This document shows, one piece after another, positions 1 to 5,275 of a stretch of DNA of 5,275 nt; position 1 is the stretch's first letter, and each line of letters starts with the position of its first letter. The notes under the pieces were generated by a model that did not search any database, was not told the DNA's origin, and saw only the letters and a program-made list of their open reading frames with translations. The position numbers and the translations under genes were made by a program. The stretch lies in assembly GCA_031256575.1 (NCBI GenBank), contig JAIRQI010000139.1, positions 1-5,275 on the forward strand, in the 5' to 3' direction. This stretch comes from Coriobacteriales bacterium (GTDB taxonomy: Bacteria > Actinomycetota > Coriobacteriia > Coriobacteriales > UBA8131).

Positions 1-2396
1 TGCAGTCACTGACTGCGGCTTTCTGTGATTTTCGCAGTACACACCGGGCCATCGATGACACGATTAGCCTGGCCCAGCTATGGCGCATCATGTTGACCGC
101 CCTGACCGATATGCCTCCGGGGCTGGTGCAGTTCATCGCCCAGCTTTATCCCTCGGCGACATGGCCTCTCAGAACCTACATCCGTCAAGTAGCAGGTAGC
201 CTGCCAACTGCGGATAAGAGCTTTGCACTAGACCAGGCTCGCCAAGCCAGGGCCCTGAACCGGCCGAAGCAAGAAAAGCTGGATGCCTTGGAATTACTGG
301 GTGGGCGACAAGTGCTTCAACCTGTAACAGAGGAAGCCATCCAAAGAGCGTTTACTGAGCAAGGCCTCTTGGGGCAGATGTACAGCAATTTTGAGAGCCG
401 TCAGGAGCAGACCGACATGGCCCTGGCTGTAGCGCAGGCTTTGAACAATCATCGGCATCTGGCGGTAGAAGCCGGCACCGGAGTTGGCAAGTCGATGGCC
501 TATCTGTTGCCGCTGGCGCTCTTTGCTCGCGAGAACAAGGTCTGTTGCGGTGTGGCCACCAAGACCAATACCCTGCTAGACCAGCTGCTGTACTCCGAAC
601 TGCCACGTCTGGCAGCAGCCCTGCCGGATGGCCTGCTATTCGAAGCGCTCAAAGGCTACGACCACTATCCCTGTCTGCGCAAACTGAGAAACCTCTGCCG
701 TCAAACCGACCGGCCGATTGGCAAGAACGGCATCACCACGATTGCCAGCCTCTTATCTTTTGTCTGCCAGAGCTCACGGGGAGACTTAGATAGACTGCGT
801 CTACGCTTCGATGATATATCCCGCTACGAAGTGGTCTGCAATGCCGATGACTGCTTGAAACGGCGCTGTCGTTTCTACCAGAACTGCCTGTTGCATGGCG
901 CTCGCCGGGCTGCAGCAGATGCCGACATCGTCTTGACCAACCAAGCCCTCTTGTTCTGTGATGTCACAACGTCTGGCGGTATTCTCCCCAGTATTCGACA
1001 CTGGGTAATCGACGAAGCCCACGGAGCCGAAGACGAGGCACGCGACCAGCTTTCTAAGGCAGTCAGTGCCCGAGACTTGGCCGCCAATCTAGACGCCTTG
1101 CTCGGCCGACGCGGAGCTTTGCCTGCCCTTAGGGATGCCTGTCAAGCCTTGGCAGAGGCTCTCCCGCTGGTCGCTCGCATCGATACACTGTTGGCAGAGT
1201 CAGCGGTGGCGCCTGTCATCTGCCAATCATTCGCAAGCGAGCTCAAGCAATTATACCAACTGGCGGAGTCTTCAGCCTACGACCAGGTAGACCTCTGGAT
1301 TAACCAAGCGGTGCGGGAAAGTGGGCCTTGGGCAGCTCTCTATTCAACCGGAGCATCACTCAGCCACCGTCTAGCCGAGCTGCTGGGCGAGTGCCAGATG
1401 ATAGTCGGCCTGGCCAATGAGTTCACTGAGCTGGCCGAAGCCCAAGCCGACCTGATTGGGCTCTGCTCGGAGCTGTCTACACATATCGATGCCTTAGACC
1501 TGATACTCAACGGTGATGACCTGTCCTATGTCTACTCTGCTGAAATCTACCGTCGAGCAGACCAGTCGGCAGACCGCTTGCTGGCCGCTCGTATCGATGT
1601 TGGCGAGGTCTTGGCAACCCAGCTCTACCCCGAAACCCTAAGCGTCATCTTCACCTCAGCGACACTGGCTGCTGGCAGCAGTTTCGACTATTTCGCACGG
1701 GCTAGCGGCTTGGCTAATCTGCCTTCCGAGGCCTGGGACAGCCTGCAGTTGGCCTCCAGTTACGACTTCGACCGCAATATGACTGTCTTTTTACCCACTG
1801 ACCTGCCCGAACCTAACCACTCCGGCTATCGCGAAGCCTTAGCGGAGCTGCTCTATCAGGTGCACACTGCTCTCGGTGGTTCGGTGCTGACCCTTTTCAC
1901 CAACCGCCGCGAGATGGAAGACCTCTATCAGCGTCTGAAAGACCGGCTAGAAGAAGCCGGTGTGCAGTTGCGCTGTCAATGGAGAGGCTACGCCAACCGT
2001 CGGCTATCCGAAGAATTCATTGCCAACCGCGAGCTCTCCTTGTTCGCACTGCGCAGTTTCTGGCAAGGTTTTGATGCCCCTGGCGATACCCTACGCTGCG
2101 TTATTATCCCCAAATTGCCCTTTGGCCGGCCGACCGACCCGCTGACCTGTGAACGCGCCCAGCGAGAACGGGACAGTTGGAAGCGCTACGTTCTGCCCGA
2201 GGCGATTATCGACCTGCGCCAAGCTGCCGGCCGCCTGATTCGCTCCTCAACCGACCAGGGAGCCTTGATTCTGGCCGATAGCCGTTTGTTGACCAAATGG
2301 TATGGCCAGGCTTTTATCGAGGCCTTGCCCAGCCAGCAACGCTATACTTTGGATACTCAGTCCATTACCGAGGCTCTACGCCAATCCGGACTATGA
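1..2396 (+). CDS. dinG: DinG-family ATP-dependent DNA helicase with N-terminal DnaQ-type exonuclease domain, 5' end outside window
   Basis: This is a superfamily-2, XPD/DinG-type 5'-3' DNA helicase fused to a DEDDh exonuclease. The frame is open from the left edge (first whole codon at 3), so the Met at 90 is internal; 797 residues are visible. The codons at 42-59 read HRAIDD, the third motif of a DnaQ exonuclease, so most of that domain lies upstream. Numbering from Met-90, the helicase shows a Q-like motif (F101, R104, E106, Q107), Walker A AGTGVGKS (128-135), DEAH (308-311), TSAT motif III (522-525), WQGFDAPG (658-665) and motif VI QAAGRLIR (711-718). Cysteines 195, 255, 260 and 266 match the Fe-S ligand spacing known in E. 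coli DinG. The predicted role is resolving R-loops, D-loops or forked DNA in the cytoplasm. It ends 16 bases before purD. Family is secure; retained nuclease activity is inferred, since the other catalytic acidic residues are not in view. Confidence 0.93.
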   Translation, partial: QSLTAAFCDFRSTHRAIDDTISLAQLWRIMLTALTDMPPGLVQFIAQLYPSATWPLRTYIRQVAGSLPTADKSFALDQARQARALNRPKQEKLDALELLGGRQVLQPVTEEAIQRAFTEQGLLGQMYSNFESRQEQTDMALAVAQALNNHRHLAVEAGTGVGKSMAYLLPLALFARENKVCCGVATKTNTLLDQLLYSELPRLAAALPDGLLFEALKGYDHYPCLRKLRNLCRQTDRPIGKNGITTIASLLSFVCQSSRGDLDRLRLRFDDISRYEVVCNADDCLKRRCRFYQNCLLHGARRAAADADIVLTNQALLFCDVTTSGGILPSIRHWVIDEAHGAEDEARDQLSKAVSARDLAANLDALLGRRGALPALRDACQALAEALPLVARIDTLLAESAVAPVICQSFASELKQLYQLAESSAYDQVDLWINQAVRESGPWAALYSTGASLSHRLAELLGECQMIVGLANEFTELAEAQADLIGLCSELSTHIDALDLILNGDDLSYVYSAEIYRRADQSADRLLAARIDVGEVLATQLYPETLSVIFTSATLAAGSSFDYFARASGLANLPSEAWDSLQLASSYDFDRNMTVFLPTDLPEPNHSGYREALAELLYQVHTALGGSVLTLFTNRREMEDLYQRLKDRLEEAGVQLRCQWRGYANRRLSEEFIANRELSLFALRSFWQGFDAPGDTLRCVIIPKLPFGRPTDPLTCERAQRERDSWKRYVLPEAIIDLRQAAGRLIRSSTDQGALILADSRLLTKWYGQAFIEALPSQQRYTLDTQSITEALRQSGL
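42..59 (+). other. Exo III motif (HxAxxD) of the truncated DEDDh exonuclease domain
   Basis: Six codons read H-R-A-I-D-D, matching HxAxxD of DnaQ/epsilon-type 3'-5' exonucleases: the His at 42-44 would be the catalytic general base and the Asp at 57-59 a metal ligand. The following residues (SLAQLWRIM) resemble the final helix of such domains. The motif is upstream of the first Met codon, so it shows the gene starts outside the window. It is a short motif, but its position directly before a DinG helicase module is as expected for exonuclease-DinG fusions. Confidence 0.8.
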
Positions 2397-2400
2397 CCAT

Positions 2401-2406
2401 GGGGAG
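2401..2406 (+). promoter_or_regulatory. Ribosome binding site of purD
   Basis: GGGGAG lies six bases before the ATG at 2413, in the 16-base gap after the dinG stop. It decides the purD start: the same frame stays open further left, back to an ATG at 2302, but those 37 extra codons overlap dinG and resemble no part of glycinamide synthetases, whereas the residues after 2413 run straight into the conserved nucleotide-binding N-terminus. Confidence 0.85.
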
Positions 2407-2412
2407 AAAACC

Positions 2413-3717
2413 ATGTCTTTGCCAAACACACCACTCGATGTCTTGATAATCGGCGCTGGCGGCCGGGAGCATGCCATCACCCGGGCCCTGCTGGCGTCGC
2501 CGGACTGCGGACGGGTCTATGTTGCCCCGGGTAATGGTGGTACCGCCATTGATGCTTTGAACGTGGCGCTAGCTGTCAACGACGGGTCAGCGGTGGCTGC
2601 TTTTGCCCGCCAGAATGGAGTTCGCCTTGTGGTCGTGGGGCCAGAAGAACCCCTGGTCAAGGGGGTAGCAGACGCCGTCCGGGCAGAAGGAATCGCCTGC
2701 TTTGGGCCTTCAGCGGTAGCCGCTCAGATTGAAGGGTCGAAGCGCTTTGCCAAACAGTTCATGGATGCCCACTCCCTGCCGACGGCGGCCTGGGGATACT
2801 TCAACGACAGCTACTCAGCTTTAGAGTTCTTGTACCAACATGAAGCTCCAATCGTCGTCAAAGCCGATGGCCTAGCTGCTGGCAAAGGCGTGACTGTAGC
2901 CACCAGCCTGGCCGAGGCTGAAGCCGCTGTCAAGGAATGTCTGGATGGCCGCTTTGGCGAAGCCGGAGCGACAGTCTTGATTGAAGAAGCCTTGAGCGGC
3001 CCGGAGTGCTCCCTCTTGGTTTTCACTGACGGCCAACGTATTCTGCCGATGGCTCCCGCTCAGGACCACAAACGGGCTGGCGAAGGAGATACCGGCCCGA
3101 ATACCGGCGGTATGGGAGTCTATTCTCCCGTGCCAATCGTCAGCGAGCCAGAGCACGCCCGCATGCTAGAGATAATGGAGCAGGCCATCAACGGCTTCAT
3201 CAGCGACGGAATCGACTACCGAGGTGTCTTGTATGGCGGTTTCATGCTGACTGCTGAAGGCCCCAAGCTCCTGGAATTCAATGCCCGCTTTGGTGACCCA
3301 GAAACCCAGGTACTGTTGCCGCGCTTGAATAGCGACCTCTTAGAGGTGCTGTACAAGGCGGCAGTCGGAGACCTGGGAGCGATGCAACTAGATTGGTCCA
3401 GTGACTGGGCTGTCAGCGTCGTGTTGGCTTCGGCCGGCTACCCGGGCAGCTACCAGACTGGCCATGCAATCAGTGGTATAGCTGCCGCAGAGGCTCTCCC
3501 GGGCATCACCGTCTACCACGCCGGGACAGCGATTGACGAGCATAGTCAGCTGGTCACAGCAGGTGGAAGGGTTTTAAATGTCACTGCCCAGGCAGCCAGC
3601 TTCAAGGCCGCTCAAGAACTGGCTTATCAAGCTGTGGATAAAATCGACTTCAGCGGCAAGCAATACCGTCGCGACATCGGCAGCCGGGCCCTGATGGGGC
3701 GGGCAGCATGGGATTAG
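2413..3717 (+). CDS. purD: Phosphoribosylamine-glycine ligase (GAR synthetase)
   Basis: PurD catalyses the second step of de novo purine synthesis in the cytoplasm: 5-phosphoribosylamine, glycine and ATP give glycinamide ribonucleotide, ADP and phosphate. The 434-residue product has the normal length for a monofunctional bacterial enzyme, and nothing suggests fusion to PurM or PurN. In order it shows the N-domain start IIGAGGREHA (about 12-21), VGPEEPLVKG, the ATP-grasp segment KADGLAAGKG (150-159), an IEEALSGPE strand, the loop DHKRAGEGDTGPNTGGMG (218-235), the GARS signature RFGDPETQ (292-299), and the C-terminal domain ending in YRRDIGSRAL. All key motifs are intact. The start at 2413 has a good Shine-Dalgarno and begins directly with the N-domain. 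It follows dinG by 16 bases and overlaps the next gene by 10, so co-transcription is likely. No other purine gene is in the window, and no PurR box or purine riboswitch is visible. Confidence 0.98.
   Translation: MSLPNTPLDVLIIGAGGREHAITRALLASPDCGRVYVAPGNGGTAIDALNVALAVNDGSAVAAFARQNGVRLVVVGPEEPLVKGVADAVRAEGIACFGPSAVAAQIEGSKRFAKQFMDAHSLPTAAWGYFNDSYSALEFLYQHEAPIVVKADGLAAGKGVTVATSLAEAEAAVKECLDGRFGEAGATVLIEEALSGPECSLLVFTDGQRILPMAPAQDHKRAGEGDTGPNTGGMGVYSPVPIVSEPEHARMLEIMEQAINGFISDGIDYRGVLYGGFMLTAEGPKLLEFNARFGDPETQVLLPRLNSDLLEVLYKAAVGDLGAMQLDWSSDWAVSVVLASAGYPGSYQTGHAISGIAAAEALPGITVYHAGTAIDEHSQLVTAGGRVLNVTAQAASFKAAQELAYQAVDKIDFSGKQYRRDIGSRALMGRAAWD
3696..3717 (+). promoter_or_regulatory. Overlapping stop/start with weak ribosome binding site (purD to Tat-protein gene)
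   Basis: The ATG at 3708-3710 lies ten bases inside the end of purD (stop TAG at 3715-3717). A G-rich stretch, GGGGCGGG at 3696-3703, is the only Shine-Dalgarno-like sequence and fits poorly. The frame of the downstream gene is open only from 3642 (TAA at 3639-3641) and holds no ATG, GTG or TTG before 3708. Overlap plus a weak site suggests that ribosomes finishing purD re-initiate here; this is inference. Confidence 0.55.
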
Positions 3718-5231
3718 CCGGATGCAGCGAGAGTGCCGTAGAGCCGGAAAGCCAGGAGTCGGCTTGCTGTGACGAACAATCTGCGGCTTTGACAAGCTCG
3801 GAGCCGACCTGTTGTAGCGAACACCCTGCAACCTTGGCAGAGCCTGAGCCAACCTACTGCGACGAACCTTCTGCTGTTTTGGCAAGCCCAGACCCGGTAG
3901 CTGCTGATAACACTATCAGCCGACGTGATTTTCTAGCGGCTTCTGGAGTGCTTGGCCTTCTTGGTCTAGGTGTGGCGACTGCCGGTAGTCTGGCTGGCTG
4001 CGAACCAGAGCCAACGGAGGATAACGAAGATTTGACCACTCCGCCAACCCCAGCTGGTGAAGACCCGACTCCGATATCCGTAGCCAGCGAGCAGTTAATC
4101 GAAGCGACTATCTTTAACGAACAACCACTGGTAAATTATCTGGATGAGGTCGTTCGCCATACCTTGCCCTATGGTTCGATTGTCTATCAAATCAACTATG
4201 ACCTAGCTTTGGTACTCACCCCCCATGAGCAAGGAAATGCGCTGGTCGACATCTACCTCCTGAACCTGAACGACGGCAGGATGGTGTTGTTGCTGAACCA
4301 GGCGGAGGGTCTAAAAAACGGCCATGACGATGCGATTCTGTATGATGCTCGAGCTAGTGAGTCGCTGCTGGTCTGGACGGAATGCGACATCGCTACCATG
4401 AAATGGCAGGTCTATGCTGCAGCAATCATCGAGCAAGGCATCGACCAACCGGTCCTAATCGATACCGGTGAGCCGGAGTACGAAGTACCCTTACTGGCGG
4501 TAATCGGCAACAAGGCTTATTGGACTGTCATGCCCAACCCCGAGGGAACAGCCCAATACGAAGACTCCTACCTGAAAGCGATGATTTACAAACAACGTCA
4601 GCCCTGGGTGGTCTACACTTCGCACGGCCGCATCATCACCACTCCTCTAATCAGCCAGGAAACCCTGACCTTCTCCCCACGAGTAGACACAAAAAACGTC
4701 TACTACCAGCTAACTGCGTTGAATACCAACAACGACAAAATCATCAACTACTCCATCATGCCCCAATCGATGCGTATTCATGAGGCCTTGTACCTGTTTG
4801 ATCGCTTTGTCTTCTCCCTCGAGAACAACTATTCCTATGCAGATGGATTGGGTTATTACGGCACCTACATGCCTATGTCGGACGGCTTACACTGGCTGCA
4901 TCTGTCCCGCAAACCCAGCGCCGCTCCGATTCTTTTGGGCGGGCGCCTGGTGTTGAAATCGTCAACCCGGGTTATCGGCATCGACCCCGAGGCCCAGACC
5001 TATTACTCGATTCCAACCCTGGCTGATGCTGCTGATTATGGAGACGTGCTGGCAGGTTGGGGAATGCAGGAGCGTTTGGTGGTCTACTGCAATGTCAAGG
5101 GCAGCGGAATACTATCTGACACTCACGGAGTAGTCCGGGTCTTTGAGCAGGTCAGGCCACCAGAACCGGAGCCTTCTCCGAGCGAGCCGACTGAGCCGGA
5201 GCCTCCTCCGAGCGAACCGACAGTGCAGTAA
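3708..5231 (+). CDS. Tat-exported putative lipoprotein of unknown function with N- and C-terminal repeats
   Basis: I do not recognise this 507-residue protein as a named family. Seen in the sequence: residues 1-16 (MGLAGCSESAVEPESQ); three 15-residue Cys-containing repeats at 17-61; a twin-arginine signal (S71-R72-R73-D-F-L) with a hydrophobic segment at about 76-93; a lipobox L95-A-G-C98; a Pro/Glu/Thr linker to about 122; a body of about 360 residues rich in short hydrophobic, aromatic strand-like stretches (for example DIYLLNLNDGRMVLLLN, NVYYQLTALN); and a Pro/Glu/Ser tail at 482-507. The signal indicates Tat export after folding, then lipidation at C98, leaving the body outside the membrane. 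Alternating strands and turns suggest a beta-propeller-like fold, but no catalytic motif is visible. Start 3708 is the only ATG in the frame before the signal; a TTG at 3879 would give a conventional short n-region but has no ribosome binding site. It is probably co-transcribed with purD. The tail's stop codon lies inside a continuing repeat. By eye, the middle of the gene is more AT-rich than its neighbours. Confidence 0.82.
   Translation: MGLAGCSESAVEPESQESACCDEQSAALTSSEPTCCSEHPATLAEPEPTYCDEPSAVLASPDPVAADNTISRRDFLAASGVLGLLGLGVATAGSLAGCEPEPTEDNEDLTTPPTPAGEDPTPISVASEQLIEATIFNEQPLVNYLDEVVRHTLPYGSIVYQINYDLALVLTPHEQGNALVDIYLLNLNDGRMVLLLNQAEGLKNGHDDAILYDARASESLLVWTECDIATMKWQVYAAAIIEQGIDQPVLIDTGEPEYEVPLLAVIGNKAYWTVMPNPEGTAQYEDSYLKAMIYKQRQPWVVYTSHGRIITTPLISQETLTFSPRVDTKNVYYQLTALNTNNDKIINYSIMPQSMRIHEALYLFDRFVFSLENNYSYADGLGYYGTYMPMSDGLHWLHLSRKPSAAPILLGGRLVLKSSTRVIGIDPEAQTYYSIPTLADAADYGDVLAGWGMQERLVVYCNVKGSGILSDTHGVVRVFEQVRPPEPEPSPSEPTEPEPPPSEPTVQ
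3756..3890 (+). repeat. Three tandem 45-bp in-frame repeats (15 residues each) with paired cysteines
   Basis: Units at 3756-3800, 3801-3845 and 3846-3890 are exactly 45 bases each, with no gaps. Their translations are ESACCDEQSAALTSS, EPTCCSEHPATLAEP and EPTYCDEPSAVLASP. Shared positions include the leading Glu, the second Cys of the pair, the following Glu, an Ala and a Leu; the first Cys is Tyr in unit 3. Several differences are silent (CCG/CCA, TGT/TGC, GCA/GCT), which supports translation of this stretch even though it precedes the signal peptide. Confidence 0.85.
3909..4001 (+). other. Twin-arginine signal peptide and lipobox
   Basis: The codons encode residues 68-98 of the third gene product. 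The motif S-R-R-D-F-L (arginines at 3921-3926) fits the Tat consensus S/T-R-R-x-F-L. A Gly/Leu/Ala/Val-rich segment follows, then LAGC with Cys at 3999-4001 and a Pro/Glu-rich stretch. This predicts Tat export and signal peptidase II cleavage before that Cys. The unusual point is its place about 70 residues from the N-terminus. Confidence 0.87.
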
Positions 5232-5275
5232 CCCCTTCTCGAGCAAGCCGACCGCACAGGAGCCCAACCAACAAA
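5166..5275 (+). repeat. Degenerate 30-bp Pro/Glu/Ser-encoding tandem repeat running past the stop codon
   Basis: Units start at 5166, 5196, 5226 and 5257. The first two are 30 bases, highly similar, and encode PEPSPSEPTE and PEPPPSEPTV. Unit three is 31 bases and more diverged; it contains the stop TAA (5229-5231). Unit four is cut by the window edge and begins CAGGAGCCC against CCGGAGCCT in unit two. The extra base puts units three and four in the next frame, where they read SSKPTAQEPNQ, still like the tail. The 44 bases after the stop hold no hairpin terminator that I can see. Confidence 0.7.

Noticed and set aside
352..1087. Several short minus-strand open frames and one plus-strand frame inside dinG
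   Set aside because: All are out of frame with the intact helicase motifs, have low-complexity composition, and are expected by chance in GC-rich coding DNA.
2343..2348. TATACT, a -10-like hexamer near the end of dinG, as a possible purD promoter
   Set aside because: No acceptable -35 element sits 16-18 bases upstream (TTGCCC at 2325 and TTGACC at 2289 are at wrong distances), and the site lies inside coding sequence.
2302..2412. In-frame upstream start for purD giving 37 extra residues
   Set aside because: The extra residues overlap the end of dinG, resemble no GAR synthetase sequence, and the ATG at 2413 has a well-placed GGGGAG.
3879..3881. TTG as the true start of the Tat protein
   Set aside because: It would give a conventional 14-residue n-region, but no Shine-Dalgarno precedes it, and the upstream repeats show coding-type substitutions; kept only as an alternative.
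3574..3885. Minus-strand open frame of about 100 codons opposite the purD end and the cysteine repeats
   Set aside because: It is Arg/Ser/Pro-rich antisense read of two overlapping coding regions, with no recognisable motif; the silent changes between repeats favour the plus-strand frame.
3756..3890. CRISPR-like direct repeats
   Set aside because: The 45-bp units abut directly with no unique spacers and encode an in-frame peptide repeat.
4520..4783. Short plus-strand open frame inside the third gene
   Set aside because: It is a +2 shadow of a continuous, well-formed reading frame, with His/Ser/Pro-rich nonsense composition.
5232..5275. Transcription terminator after the last gene
   Set aside because: No GC-rich inverted repeat followed by a T-run is present; the stretch is better explained as further degenerate tail repeats.

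Overview
The window holds three same-strand genes packed head to tail with almost no non-coding DNA: a DinG-type helicase that enters from the left edge already in progress, a complete purD, and a complete but unrecognised Tat-exported, probably lipid-anchored protein. Every stretch between genes is under 20 bases, apart from 44 bases after the last stop. I see no RNA gene, mobile element, CRISPR array or convincing terminator. No minus-strand reading frame looks like a real gene.

The organism is a bacterium with moderately high GC. The mix of a DnaQ-exonuclease/DinG fusion that keeps its Fe-S cysteines, a purD gene, and a typical SRRDFL Tat signal leading into an LAGC lipobox would suit a Coriobacteriia-like actinobacterium (Eggerthellaceae or Atopobiaceae relatives). 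This is a guess from gene style without any search, and some Firmicutes or other Gram-positive lineages remain possible.

Layout. Positions 1-2396 encode the end of a DEDDh exonuclease domain followed by a full superfamily-2 XPD/DinG helicase module; the true start lies upstream of the window. After 16 bases, with a clear Shine-Dalgarno (2401-2406), purD runs 2413-3717 and carries all its expected motifs. The third gene (3708-5231) starts inside the last codons of purD, a 10-base overlap that suggests translational coupling. The arrangement looks like one transcription unit whose promoter is left of the window. Nothing in the sequence links the three products in one pathway: DNA repair or replication-stress helicase/nuclease, purine synthesis, and an envelope protein.

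The least ordinary part is the third gene. Its Tat signal sits about 70 residues in from the N-terminus, behind three tandem 15-residue repeats carrying Cys-Cys (once Tyr-Cys) pairs. Its C-terminus is a Pro/Glu repeat tail. At DNA level that tail repeat continues past the stop codon, out of frame by one base, to the edge of the window. The body looks like an all-beta, perhaps propeller-like, extracytoplasmic domain of unknown function.
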